Below are positions 32,471 to 41,243 of a stretch of DNA of 64,000 nt, piece after piece. A program made the translations under genes and the position numbers. How positions within the stretch are numbered: position 1 is the first letter of the stretch; each line of letters starts with the position of its first letter. Source of the stretch: Micromonospora matsumotoense (GTDB taxonomy: Bacteria > Actinomycetota > Actinomycetes > Mycobacteriales > Micromonosporaceae); contig NZ_FMCU01000002.1 of the NCBI RefSeq assembly GCF_900091525.1, positions 62,001-126,000 of the forward strand. Direction: 5' to 3'. Below the pieces are notes generated by a model. That model searched no databases and was not told the DNA's origin. It was given only the letters and a program-made list of their open reading frames with translations.

Positions 32471-33772
32471 ATGACGAAACCTCGTGTGGTGATCGTGGGC
32501 GCCGGTTTCGCCGGTTACCACGCGGCGAAGACGTTGCGTCGGCTGGCCGGCGGGCGGGCCGAGATCGTGCTGCTGAACTCGACCGACTACTTCCTCTATC
32601 TGCCGCTGCTGCCCGAGGTGGCCGCCGGGGTGGTCGAGCCGACCCGGATCTCGGTCCCGTTGACCGGCACCCTGCCCGGGGTGCGGGTCGTCGTCGGCGA
32701 GGCCGACCGGGTCGACCTGGCCAACCGCTGGGTCGGGTTCACCGACCCGGAGGGGAAACGGGGCCAGTTGGCCTACGACCGGCTGGTGCTCTCTGTCGGC
32801 AGCGTCAACAAGCTGCTGCCCATCCCCGGCGTGACCGAGTACGCCCACGGCTTCCGGGGCCTGCCCGAGGCGGTCTACCTGCACGACCACGTGGTCCGTC
32901 AGATCGAGCTGGCGGAGCAGGCGCAGGACCCGGCCGAGCAGCAGGCCCGCGCCACCTTCGTGGTGGTGGGCGCGGGCTACACCGGCACCGAGGTGGCCGC
33001 GCACGGGCAACTCTTCACCGACGCGTTGCGGGCGCAGCGGCCCCGGTTGACGGTCCGCCCCCGGTGGATGCTGCTCGACGTGGCCCCCCGGGTGCTGCCG
33101 GAACTGGACGAGCGGATGTCGCGGACCGCCGACCGGGTGCTGCGTCGTCGCGGTGTCGACGTACGGATGGGCACCTCGGTCGCCGAGGCCACCGCCGACG
33201 GAGTCCGCCTCACCGACGGCGGGTACGTCCCGACCTGCACCCTGGCCTGGTGCGTCGGGGTACGCCCCGACCCGTTCGTGGCCGAGTTGGGCCTGCGCAC
33301 CGAGAAGGGCCGGTTGGTGGTCGACGAGTACCTCACCGTGCCCGGCTTCCCCGAGGTGTACGCCTGCGGTGACGCCGCCGCCGCGCCGGACCTGGCCCGC
33401 CCCGGGCAGATCTGCGCGATGACCGCCCAGCACGCGCAGCGACAGGGCAAGCTCGCGGCGCAGAACATCGCCGCCTCCTACGGTCACGGTCGGCGACGGC
33501 CGTACAAGCACCACGATCTGGGCTGGGTGGTCGACCTCGGCGGAAAGGACGCGGCGGCGAACCCGCTGAAGCTGTCGCTGTCCGGGTTGCCCGCCAAGGC
33601 CGTCACCCGTGGCTACCACCTGTTGGCGATGCCCGGCAACCGGGCGCGGGTGAGCGCGGACTGGGTGCTCGACGCCGCGCTGACCAGGCCGGCGACCCAG
33701 CTCGGCCTGGTGCCGGCCAACGCCGTGCCGTTGGAGAGTTCCTCCCCCGAGGTGCCGGCACGCACCCGCTGA
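32471..33772 (+). CDS. NADH dehydrogenase type II-like FAD oxidoreductase
   Basis: 433 aa. FAD motif VVIVGAGFAGYHAAKTL at the N-terminus, second nucleotide motif FVVVGAGYTGTEVAA (~168), and VYACGDAAAAPD (~297), as in NDH-2/Ndh proteins. These pass electrons from NADH to quinone at the membrane without pumping protons. A C-terminal region (KAVTRGYHLLAMPGNRARV) may associate with the membrane. An in-frame GTG nine codons upstream is an alternative start. Confidence 0.92.
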   Translation: MTKPRVVIVGAGFAGYHAAKTLRRLAGGRAEIVLLNSTDYFLYLPLLPEVAAGVVEPTRISVPLTGTLPGVRVVVGEADRVDLANRWVGFTDPEGKRGQLAYDRLVLSVGSVNKLLPIPGVTEYAHGFRGLPEAVYLHDHVVRQIELAEQAQDPAEQQARATFVVVGAGYTGTEVAAHGQLFTDALRAQRPRLTVRPRWMLLDVAPRVLPELDERMSRTADRVLRRRGVDVRMGTSVAEATADGVRLTDGGYVPTCTLAWCVGVRPDPFVAELGLRTEKGRLVVDEYLTVPGFPEVYACGDAAAAPDLARPGQICAMTAQHAQRQGKLAAQNIAASYGHGRRRPYKHHDLGWVVDLGGKDAAANPLKLSLSGLPAKAVTRGYHLLAMPGNRARVSADWVLDAALTRPATQLGLVPANAVPLESSSPEVPARTR

Positions 33773-33784
33773 CCGAAGCTGATC

Positions 33785-33818
33785 GGTCCGGCCACCGGCT
33801 CACCCCGGCGGCCGGACC
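33785..33818. terminator. Bidirectional terminator hairpin
   Basis: Perfect 9-bp stem, GGTCCGGCC (33785-33793) with GGCCGGACC (33810-33818), in the 70-nt gap between the convergent dehydrogenase and AI-2E genes. Confidence 0.65.
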
Positions 33819-33842
33819 AGCGGTGCGTCGGTCCTGCCCCGG

Positions 33843-34898
33843 TCACCCTCGCCGACCGTCGGGCGCGGCACCAGCGGGCGCGAACTCCCGTAGCAGCACC
33901 TGGACGATCCCGGCGGCCGGGATGGCCAGCAGCGCCCCGACCAGCCCGGCCAGTTCGGCCGCGACGAGCACGCTGGCCAGCACGGTGAGCGGGTTCAGTC
34001 GGACCGCCCGAGACATGATCAACGGTTGCAGCAGATGGTTCTCCACCTGCTGGTAGACGACGAAGAAGACCAGCACCACGATCCCGGCGGTGGGGGAGCG
34101 CAGGAAGCCGGCCCCGGACGCGACGATCGCCCCGAGCGTCGCGCCGACCAGCGGGATCAGGTCCGCGATCGCCACCAGCAGCGCGATGACCGCCGCGAAC
34201 GGCACCCCCACCAACGCCAGCACGACGTACGTCCCGAGGCCGCAGATCACGCTGATCAGCAGGTTCCCGCTCAGGTAGCCGGTGATGACCCGCGAGGTGC
34301 CCCGCCCGATCCGCCGCAACCGCGCCCCCGCACCGGCACCGACCGCCCCGAGGGTGGTCCGGATTATCCGGGGCGCCTCCAGCACCATCAGGTAGGCCAG
34401 CACGACGACGGTGACCAGGCCGGCAAGGGTCTGCAGGACGCCGCGGAGCAGATTGGCGGCCGGTTTGCGCAGCTCGCCGCCGTACCGCTGAACCTGGTTG
34501 GAGTGGTGGCGGGTGTAGTCCAGCAGGCCGACCCGGTCGAGCAGACCACCCAGCGGGCCCTGCCCGGCGCGGGTCTGCCGCAGCAGTTCGGGGGCCCGGT
34601 CGGCGAACCGCCCGAACTCGTCCAGCAACGGCACCAGGATCACCGCGCCCACGGCCGCCAACAGCCCGAACACGGCCAGGAAGACGAGCAGGGTGGCCGT
34701 GGCCCGGTGGCGCACCAGCCGGCGCTCCACCCGGTCCACCAGGGGCGTGAGGGCCATCGCGAGAAACGCGGCGATCAGGATCCAGATCAGCACCCGACGG
34801 GTGAACCAGAGCAGACCGAGCCCGACGACGACCGTCAGCACCAGACCGATCACGATCAGCGCCCGACGGGCGATGTGGCGATCGTCGGCGGTACCCAT
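33843..34898 (-). CDS. AI-2E family (PerM-like) transporter
   Basis: 351 aa with about seven or eight transmembrane helices: two N-terminal, one near 65-90, then a soluble stretch (~95-155) and a C-terminal cluster. Typical family sequence: LIPLVGATLGAIVA and VYQQVENHLLQPLIMSRAVRLNPLTV-type near 285-305. Members are implicated in autoinducer or ion export; the substrate here is unknown. Confidence 0.92.
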   Translation of the reverse strand: MGTADDRHIARRALIVIGLVLTVVVGLGLLWFTRRVLIWILIAAFLAMALTPLVDRVERRLVRHRATATLLVFLAVFGLLAAVGAVILVPLLDEFGRFADRAPELLRQTRAGQGPLGGLLDRVGLLDYTRHHSNQVQRYGGELRKPAANLLRGVLQTLAGLVTVVVLAYLMVLEAPRIIRTTLGAVGAGAGARLRRIGRGTSRVITGYLSGNLLISVICGLGTYVVLALVGVPFAAVIALLVAIADLIPLVGATLGAIVASGAGFLRSPTAGIVVLVFFVVYQQVENHLLQPLIMSRAVRLNPLTVLASVLVAAELAGLVGALLAIPAAGIVQVLLREFAPAGAAPDGRRG

Positions 34899-35054
34899 CC
34901 GGCGCGGCTACCCCGGGTCGGGGCCCGGAAACCCGCCCTGCCGGCCCCGGTGGGCACCGGCTTCACTCGCCGGGGGTGAGGGGCGCTCACCCGTTCGGGG
35001 CAGATCATCGAGGCGACCGGAGGTCTTCCGAGGCACGCGGAAGGGAAGGTCGTC

Positions 35055-35390
35055 ATGAAGAGGATCGTCGAGATCGTCCCGGCTCGTCCCGGCTGGTACT
35101 CGCGGTGGCAGGTCGGCCCCGAGGTGACGCGGTGCTACCCGGTGAGCCTCTGGGCCCTGCTGGAGGAGGCCGACGGCTCGGGCCGTGAGGTGGTGGGTGT
35201 GGACTGCGCCGGGCAGTGGCCCGGAGCGGAGGAGAACGAGTCGGGCGGGGGATTCGTCCGGTACCTGTTCCAGCTGCCCGATGCCGGTCCTCCGGAGGAC
35301 GTCGAACCGCCCTCTTCCGCCCAACTGCGGTCGACCGGGCCACGACGGCAATCCGCCGTCACGGCGCAGGAACCCGTCGTCACCGGGTGA
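35055..35390 (+). CDS. Hypothetical protein
   Basis: 111 aa with GAAGGGAAGG upstream of the ATG. N-terminal half looks folded (RIVEIVPARPGWYSRWQVG, then YPVSLWALLEEADG); the last ~40 residues are disordered, Pro/Ser rich. No family recognised. It stands alone between the AI-2E gene and the STAS genes. Confidence 0.65.
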   Translation: MKRIVEIVPARPGWYSRWQVGPEVTRCYPVSLWALLEEADGSGREVVGVDCAGQWPGAEENESGGGFVRYLFQLPDAGPPEDVEPPSSAQLRSTGPRRQSAVTAQEPVVTG

Positions 35391-35480
35391 CCGTCGGTCG
35401 TGGCGCGCAGGCACTCCTCCCGGCCCCCGGCCCCCGGCCCCCGGTCCCAGGGCCGGGGGCCACCCCGGCAGCGGGGTGGC

Positions 35481-35834
35481 TCAGCCCACCTCGCGGACGT
35501 CGTCGATGACGTGTGCCGTCGGTTGCTCCACGGCCAGCAGCTCGGTCAGACCGGTGCGGTCGAGCAGTTGTCGGAGCCGGACGCCGACCCCGGTCAACCG
35601 GACCGGCCCGGCACCGCCCTGGCTGAGCACCAGGAAGGCGCTCAGCCCCGACGAGTCGCACAGGCCGAGCCCGACGAGGTCGATCGTCAGCTCGGCGCAG
35701 CCGTCCGCGCGGGCCCGGGTCGCCGCGTCGAGCAGCTCCGGCGCGGTGTCGAAGTCGAGGTCACCGGTCAGCCGCAGCCGGGCGTGACCGACGGCGAGCC
35801 GGGTCACCTCGATGGACCACAGCTGCGGGCGCAT
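35481..35834 (-). CDS. STAS-domain anti-anti-sigma factor
   Basis: 117 aa. Single STAS domain: ARLRLTGDLDFDTAPELLDA, then LTIDLVGLGLCDSSGLSAFL, where the DSSG serine is the usual phosphorylation site. Such proteins bind an anti-sigma kinase when dephosphorylated and so free a sigma factor. A PP2C phosphatase that could dephosphorylate it is 700 nt away on the other strand; no RsbW-type kinase is in the window. Confidence 0.9.
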   Translation of the reverse strand: MRPQLWSIEVTRLAVGHARLRLTGDLDFDTAPELLDAATRARADGCAELTIDLVGLGLCDSSGLSAFLVLSQGGAGPVRLTGVGVRLRQLLDRTGLTELLAVEQPTAHVIDDVREVG

Positions 35835-35935
35835 GCCCCCATGTTCCCAATAACCGGTGACCGGGAAACGTCGGGGGTTCGCGGGATCAGCGCCCCGGGG
35901 CCGGACGGGCCCGTCGCGGTCGCTCGCCCCGGTGC

Positions 35936-36328
35936 TCAGGCGGACGCGGCGGGTCGCCTCGGCGCGGTGACGGCGGACTGCTCCGGCACCGGACGCGCCA
36001 ACAGGCCGGTGACCCCCGTCATGTCCAGGATGGTCGCCAGGAACCGGGGCGTGGCCCGCAGCCGGATCAGCGTCCCGGCCCGCTGGCCCTCGCGCCAGGC
36101 GTGGACGATGACCGACAACCCGGTGCTGTCGATGAAGGTCAGACTGGAGAAGTCGAGGACGATCACCGGTGGCCGGCCCGCCAGCAGCCGGTCGACCTCC
36201 GCACGCAACGGTCCGGAGGTGGTGTAGGCCAGCTCGCCGCCGACCGAGATGACCGGCGACCGGGGATCGGACCGGTCCACCGACATGGTCAACGGGTCAG
36301 CTTCGGGATTCCTTGCAGGGGATACCAC
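35936..36328 (-). CDS. STAS-domain anti-anti-sigma factor
   Basis: 130 aa from a GTG at 36328; an internal ATG at 36286 (MSVDRSDPRS) is an equally reasonable start. STAS core: VISVGGELAYTTSGPLRAEV and IVLDFSSLTFIDSTGLSVIV, with phosphorylatable Ser in DSTG. It is divergent from the PAS/GAF/PP2C phosphatase gene, sharing a ~220-nt intergenic region. Confidence 0.9.
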   Translation of the reverse strand: MVSPARNPEADPLTMSVDRSDPRSPVISVGGELAYTTSGPLRAEVDRLLAGRPPVIVLDFSSLTFIDSTGLSVIVHAWREGQRAGTLIRLRATPRFLATILDMTGVTGLLARPVPEQSAVTAPRRPAASA

Positions 36329-36550
36329 CGCACGCCTTTCCGCAGGGTCGACGGTCCGGCCGGACTACGCCGGATCGTAACAACCTCCCGGCGGGCCCGC
36401 AGGAGCGCGCAGGAGCGCGCATTCGGGCTGCCCCAGGTGCTGTGCGGTGGCGGTACCCGCGTTCCGGCGTAGGCTGAGCGGCACAGATTGGCACATACGG
36501 ACTACCTCCGCAGCTCGGCGGATGGCGACAAGGGGAGTGGGGCTCAGCTG

Positions 36551-38458
36551 GTGACTGCTGCCGACGTCAGGGGTTTCGACCCGGGCGACGGGCGGATCTC
36601 CACGCCGAGTGCCGAACGGGCTCCGGCCCGATCCGCGGGCGCCGCCGCCGGGCTGCCGCCGTTGGCCCCGGACCACCGCAGTCCCGAACCTGTCCGGTCC
36701 GAGCCCGCCCGGTCCGAGCCCGCCCGGTCCGAGCCTGTCCGGTCCGAGCCCGCCCGGTCTGAGCCCGCCCGGTCTGAGCCCGCCCGGTCCGAGCCTGTCC
36801 GGTCTGAGCCCGCCCGGTCTGAGCCCGCCCGGTCCGGGCCTGCCTGGTCCGAGGTCGTCGAGCACTTCCGCGAGGGCCTGATCATCTGCGACGCCGACGG
36901 CGTGGTGGGACACGTCAGCCCGGTCGCTGAGCGGTTGCTGCCCGAGGTGACGCCCGGTCGCCGCCTGGCGGCCGCCGGGATCCCCGTGCTGACCGAGGTC
37001 GCCATCGACCCCGACGGGTTCGGTCATCACGGCCGGCGGTTGCGGATCCGACGGGTGCCGCTGTCCGGGTCCCGCAGCTGTCTCTATGTCGAGGACGTCA
37101 CCGACAGCATCTCCCGGGCGGACGCGCTGCTCGCCGAGCGGGCCCGCTCCGCCTTCCTCGCCGTCGTGGGCGAGAAGCTGGGCAACCCGTTGCACCCGGA
37201 CCGGGCCGCCGCCGCCGTCGTCCGGCTGACCGTACCCACCCTGGCCGAGGTGGCGGTGCTGGTGCTGGCACCCCGGTCCGGGCGGGCCCGGTGGTGGCGG
37301 GCGACCCGGGCCGACCACGAGTCCCCCACGGTGGACAGCGGCGTGCTGCCCGCCGCCGCGCTGCCCCCGGCGATCGCCGAGGGTCTGTCCGGTGTCGAAC
37401 CGCACGCCGTGGACTGGCTCGTCGAGCAGGCGGTCGAGGCCGGGTGGCTGCCGGGGCTGACCGCCCGGGAGGTGACCGCCCGGGTGGTCCTGCTGCCCGG
37501 CCGGGACGCCCCGGTGGGCGTGCTGCTGGTGGCCCGCCGCACCCGCTGGTACGACGACGCCGACCTGGAACTCGTCCGGGCCTTCGCCGCCCGGGCCGGT
37601 GCCGCGCTCACCACCGCGATCCTCTACCGCAACCAGGCCGAGGTGGCCGACACCCTCCAGGCCAGTCTGGTGCCGGTGGAGCCGGCCGAGACGACCGGCG
37701 TGCAGTGGGGGACGGCGTACCGGCCGGCGCAGGCGAGCCTGCGCATCGGTGGCGACTTCTACGGCGCGCACCGGCTGGCCGACGGCGGCGCGGTGTTCTT
37801 CCTCGGCGACGTGTCCGGTAAGGGGGTGGAGGCCGCGGTCTTCACCGGGCAGCTGCGCCAGTGTCTCCAGGCGCTCCATCGTGTCGAGTCGCATCCCGGC
37901 CGGTTGGTGAAGCTGCTCAACGACGCCCTGCTGGAGACCACCCAGGCGCACGGTCAGGGTCGCTTCGCCACCCTGGTGCTCGGGACGGTACGCCCGCACC
38001 GCGACGGCGGCCTGTCGCTGACCATGGCCGGTGGTGGGCACCTGCCGCCGCTGGTGCTGCGCAACTCGGGCGAGGTCGAGGCGGTGCCACTGCGCGGCAT
38101 GCTGATCGGCGTGGTCCCCGACCCCCGCGTCGGTGAGGTCACCGTACGGCTGGCCGTGGGGGAGACCTGCCTGCTCTACAGCGACGGGGTGACCGAGGCC
38201 CGGGGCGGGCGGCGCGGTGACGAGCAGTTCGGCCAGGACCGGTTGGTCCACGCGGTGACCGCCTGTCACCGGATGCCCGCCCCGGCGCTCGCCGAGCGGA
38301 TCGCGCAGGTCACCTGCGACTGGCTGGCGCACGGCGACCACGACGACATCGCGGTGCTGGCGTTGCGGGCGACCGGTCCGGGTGGCCGCCCCCGGCGTCA
38401 TCTGCACTCCGTCCCGGCCATCCCGGGCACGGCCGAGGAGAGGACCCCCCGCCCGTGA
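36551..38458 (+). CDS. PAS-GAF-PP2C (SpoIIE/RsbU-type) serine phosphatase
   Basis: 635 aa from a GTG; a TTG at 36488 would add 21 residues and neither site has an ideal Shine-Dalgarno. Order: disordered N-terminus with an (S-E-P-A/V-R)n repeat (~46-100), a PAS-like domain (LIICDADGVVGHVSPVAERLL, ~115-200), a GAF-like domain (~210-365) and a C-terminal PP2C phosphatase with IGGDFYG, FFLGDVSGKGVEAAVFTGQL, TMAGGGHLPPLV and LLYSDGVTEAR. It should dephosphorylate STAS partners. The stop overlaps the start of the cobalamin-binding gene (GTGA), so the two are coupled. Confidence 0.93.
   Translation: MTAADVRGFDPGDGRISTPSAERAPARSAGAAAGLPPLAPDHRSPEPVRSEPARSEPARSEPVRSEPARSEPARSEPARSEPVRSEPARSEPARSGPAWSEVVEHFREGLIICDADGVVGHVSPVAERLLPEVTPGRRLAAAGIPVLTEVAIDPDGFGHHGRRLRIRRVPLSGSRSCLYVEDVTDSISRADALLAERARSAFLAVVGEKLGNPLHPDRAAAAVVRLTVPTLAEVAVLVLAPRSGRARWWRATRADHESPTVDSGVLPAAALPPAIAEGLSGVEPHAVDWLVEQAVEAGWLPGLTAREVTARVVLLPGRDAPVGVLLVARRTRWYDDADLELVRAFAARAGAALTTAILYRNQAEVADTLQASLVPVEPAETTGVQWGTAYRPAQASLRIGGDFYGAHRLADGGAVFFLGDVSGKGVEAAVFTGQLRQCLQALHRVESHPGRLVKLLNDALLETTQAHGQGRFATLVLGTVRPHRDGGLSLTMAGGGHLPPLVLRNSGEVEAVPLRGMLIGVVPDPRVGEVTVRLAVGETCLLYSDGVTEARGGRRGDEQFGQDRLVHAVTACHRMPAPALAERIAQVTCDWLAHGDHDDIAVLALRATGPGGRPRRHLHSVPAIPGTAEERTPRP
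36686..36850 (+). repeat. 15-bp in-frame minisatellite in the phosphatase gene
   Basis: Eleven copies of a 15-bp unit (GAGCCCGCCCGGTCC and variants) encoding E-P-A/V-R-S; the last copy is degenerate (GPAWS). It lies in the linker before the PAS domain and can change length without breaking the frame. Confidence 0.95.
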
Positions 38459-39501
38459 CCGCCGCGACCGCCCCGGTCGACCCGTCGCACGCCTTCGCCG
38501 ACTTCCTCGCCTGTCTGGAGGAGGCGGACGAGTACGGCGCGATCGAGGTCGCCACCGGGTTGCTCGACGCCGGTGTTCCGGCGGAACGGGTGCTGCTCGA
38601 TCTGGTCGTCCCGGCCCAGATCGAGGTGGGCGAGCGGTGGGCCCGCAACGAGTGGAGTGTGGCGCAGGAACACGCCGCGACCCACATCAGCGAGCGGGTG
38701 GTGGCGGCGATCGCCGGGTATGCGGACCCGCGTCCCACCCGGGGGCGGATCGTGGTGGCCTGCATGGACGGTGAGTGGCATGCCCTGCCGCCCCGGCTGG
38801 TCGCCGAGGTGCTGCGACTGCGCGGCTGGCAGGTGACCTTCCTGGGCGCCAGTGTGCCCGCCGCGCACCTGGTGTCGTACCTGCACCGGCACGACGCGTA
38901 CGCGGTCGCGTTGGCCTGTGCCCTGCCGATGCGACTGCCGTACGCGCATCGGATGATCGAGGCGTGCCGACGCTCGGACGTGCCGGTGGTGGTCGGTGGC
39001 CGCGGTTTCGGTGTCGACGGCCGGTGGGCCCGGCGGCTCGGGGTCGCCTGGGCGGCGGACGCCCCGGGCGCGGCCGACCTGGTCGCCGACGAGCGGGCGT
39101 TGCGCCGGGTCCCGCCGGCGGACCTGTCCCACCTCGCCGATCACGAGTACGCCGGCCTGGTGAAACGACGTAGCGAGCTGATCGACTCGGCGGTGGCGGA
39201 GTTGCGGGCCCGGGTGCCGTCGGTCGAGGACTACACCTCGGCCCAGTGGGACGCCACGGTGGGCGATCTCGGCTACATCGTGGACTCGCTGGCCGCCGCC
39301 GTCTACGTCGACGACCCGGTGCTGTTCACCGACTTCGTGGCCTGGTTGGTGACGATCCTGGCGAGCCGGGGGGTCCCGGACACGGCGGTCGCGTCGACCC
39401 TGGGCCACTACGGGCACGCCCTGCGTGACTTCCCCCGGGCGGGCCGGTTCGTGGCGTTGGGCGCGGCGGCGACCGTCGCGACCGGGGGCGTCCGGCACTG
39501 A
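38455..39501 (+). CDS. Cobalamin-binding sensor protein with CarH-type motifs
   Basis: 348 aa from a GTG overlapping the phosphatase stop. Residues ~10-90 form the four-helix cobalamin cap with W62-x9-E72-H73, the Wx9EH motif of CarH-type B12 photoreceptors. Residues ~95-215 form the Rossmann B12-binding domain with E107-W-H109, the lower-ligand His motif (ExHxxG; here the Gly is Pro), then LRGWQVTFLGASVP. The C-terminal ~130 residues are helical (LGYIVDSLAAAVYVDDPVLF, WLVTILASRGVPDTAV) and resemble the N-terminal sensor domains of RsbR-type proteins. There is no MerR DNA-binding domain, so it probably signals through protein contacts, most likely with the coupled phosphatase. Confidence 0.9.
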   Translation: MTAATAPVDPSHAFADFLACLEEADEYGAIEVATGLLDAGVPAERVLLDLVVPAQIEVGERWARNEWSVAQEHAATHISERVVAAIAGYADPRPTRGRIVVACMDGEWHALPPRLVAEVLRLRGWQVTFLGASVPAAHLVSYLHRHDAYAVALACALPMRLPYAHRMIEACRRSDVPVVVGGRGFGVDGRWARRLGVAWAADAPGAADLVADERALRRVPPADLSHLADHEYAGLVKRRSELIDSAVAELRARVPSVEDYTSAQWDATVGDLGYIVDSLAAAVYVDDPVLFTDFVAWLVTILASRGVPDTAVASTLGHYGHALRDFPRAGRFVALGAAATVATGGVRH

Positions 39502-39587
39502 CGCGGCGTTGCGGGGCTCCCGGGGAGCGCTGCGTATACTTGCTGCACTGCAAGGGTGTACCTGCGGTGGGAGCGAGAGGGACGACG

Positions 39588-39935
39588 TTGACCTTCACCG
39601 TCACGCACGACGAGCGGGATGGTGGCGGTGTGTGCCTGCGGCTCGCGGGTGAGCTGGATCTCGGTGCGGCCGGGGCGCTCAACGCCGAGATCGACCGGCT
39701 CGTGGCCGGCGGCGAGCGACATCTGCTGCTCGACCTCGGCGGCCTGACCTTCTGTGACTCCACCGGCATCGCGGCCTTCGTGCGCGGTGACAACATGGCG
39801 GCTGCCCACGGCGGCTGGTTGCGGCTGTCCGGAGCGACCGGCCGGGTGGATCGGGTTCTCCAGATCACCGGCCTTGCCGACGTGCTGCGTTACCAGCCGG
39901 AGACCGCCGACCCGCGGTCGTCGTCCGCCCGGTGA
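39588..39935 (+). CDS. STAS-domain anti-anti-sigma factor
   Basis: 115 aa from a TTG with GAGAGGGA five nt upstream; a GTG at 39567 is in frame. STAS core: LRLAGELDLGAAGALNAEI, LLLDLGGLTFCDSTGIAAFV, with Ser in DSTG, and VLQITGLADVL. It follows the cobalamin-binding gene by 86 nt and is the third STAS protein of this island. Confidence 0.9.
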   Translation: MTFTVTHDERDGGGVCLRLAGELDLGAAGALNAEIDRLVAGGERHLLLDLGGLTFCDSTGIAAFVRGDNMAAAHGGWLRLSGATGRVDRVLQITGLADVLRYQPETADPRSSSAR

Positions 39936-40064
39936 TGGGCTAAATTTCCCCGCCAGCGGATAACCGAGCGGTTTCCCACCCTGCGGGTGACCGCGTTCGA
40001 TTACCCCGCCGGCGGGGTACCGAGACCGTCGTCCCCCGATCGCCGAGACAGACAGGTTGGACCC

Positions 40065-40511
40065 ATGGACCGAGGCGTTACGAACCCCGTCCGCATCCTG
40101 GTGGTCGACGACGACCCGGGTGACGTGCTGATGATCGAGGAAGCCCTGGCGGACTCCGAGATCGCCAAGGTCATCGACGTGGTCGGTGACGGTCAGGAGG
40201 CGATGGAGTTCCTGCGTCGGGAGGGCCGGCACGTCGACGCCCGTCGCCCCGACGTGATCCTGCTCGACCTGAACATGCCCCGGATGGACGGGCGTCAGGT
40301 GCTCGGCGAGGTCAAGCGGGACGACGACCTGCGGACGATCCCGATCGTCGTGCTGACCACCTCGAACGCGGACACCGACATCGTGGGCAGCTACAGCCTG
40401 CAGGCCAACGCCTACGTCACCAAGCCGATCGACCTGGACGACTTCAACGACGTGGTGCGCCGGATCGACGAGTTCTTCGGTCGGGTCGTGGTGCTGCCGA
40501 AACGTTCCTGA
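40065..40511 (+). CDS. Single-domain response regulator (Rcp1/CheY-like)
   Basis: 148 aa. Receiver domain only: acidic cluster ILVVDDDPGD, phosphoacceptor D68 in LLDLNMPRMDG, Thr/Ser at VVLTTSN, Lys in VTKPIDLDDF. The long loop (REGRHVDARRPD) is typical of response regulators paired with phytochrome-type or hybrid kinases. No cognate kinase is adjacent; proximity to the STAS/PP2C/B12 genes suggests a shared signalling pathway. Confidence 0.92.
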   Translation: MDRGVTNPVRILVVDDDPGDVLMIEEALADSEIAKVIDVVGDGQEAMEFLRREGRHVDARRPDVILLDLNMPRMDGRQVLGEVKRDDDLRTIPIVVLTTSNADTDIVGSYSLQANAYVTKPIDLDDFNDVVRRIDEFFGRVVVLPKRS

Positions 40512-40668
40512 TCGCGTGGTTCGCCCCGGCGCGTCCCCCGCGCCGGGGCCGCACCGGCCGCCCGGCCCGCAGTTGCTGAACATTTTTCCCGAACCGCCCC
40601 CGTGGTCGTCCGCTGCCACGAGGATCGAACGGGGACAGACGTACCAGCTTCCTGGGGGGCGACACGTG

Positions 40669-41178
40669 ATGAGGTTCTCCGTCGTGGGGTCCGGCTACGA
40701 CCGGCAACAGGTCGATTCCTACCTGGACGAGCTCGCGGTCCGGTTGACCCGACTCGCCGCGCGGGTGGAGGTGATCGTCGGCGCGGGGCGGGACCCGGAC
40801 CAGATCCGCCAGGAGACCACCCTGCTCCTGGCGCTGGTCGATCGCCGGCAGGCCGACGGTGACCGGGCGGCCCGACCGGCGGCCGAGATCCTGGCCCGGG
40901 CGCGCGGCGAGCTCGACGCCGCCCGGGAGGAGGCCCGACACCTGCGTGAGCGGGTGTACGCCGAGGCGGTGCAGGCCCGCCGGGAGTTCGAGGCGTCGTT
41001 GCGCGAACGGCGGCACCGGGCGGCCCGGGTGGATCAGCTCCTGACCGGGCTGACCGTCGGGACCGTGCCGGTCGACACCCCGACCGCCGCCGCCGGGGGT
41101 GTTCCGGCGACCCGGGTGGCCGCCGGCGTCGACGAGGTGCCGGCCGACCGACCGGCGCCGGGGACCTGGGTGGCCTGA
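40669..41178 (+). CDS. DivIVA-like coiled-coil protein
   Basis: 169 aa; a GTG one codon upstream is also possible, both behind GGGGGG. N-terminus FSVVGSGYDRQQVDSYLDEL matches the DivIVA lipid-binding start. Helical coiled coil from ~75 to 130 (ARARGELDAAREEARHLRERV), then a disordered tail. DivIVA-type proteins mark curved membrane at poles and septa; the short length suggests an accessory member rather than the essential polar-growth protein. Confidence 0.75.
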   Translation: MRFSVVGSGYDRQQVDSYLDELAVRLTRLAARVEVIVGAGRDPDQIRQETTLLLALVDRRQADGDRAARPAAEILARARGELDAAREEARHLRERVYAEAVQARREFEASLRERRHRAARVDQLLTGLTVGTVPVDTPTAAAGGVPATRVAAGVDEVPADRPAPGTWVA

Positions 41179-41216
41179 CCGGCCCGCCGTTACCCTGAGA
41201 CCGGCCCGCCGTTTGC

Positions 41217-41235
41217 CCTGGCTGCCCCCGCCAGG
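41217..41235. terminator. Weak terminator hairpin
   Basis: CCTGGC-TGCCCCC-GCCAGG, a 6-bp stem in the 65-nt gap between convergent genes. The same gap holds two copies of GACCGGCCCGCCGTT. Confidence 0.4.
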
Positions 41236-41243
41236 ACCGTGGC

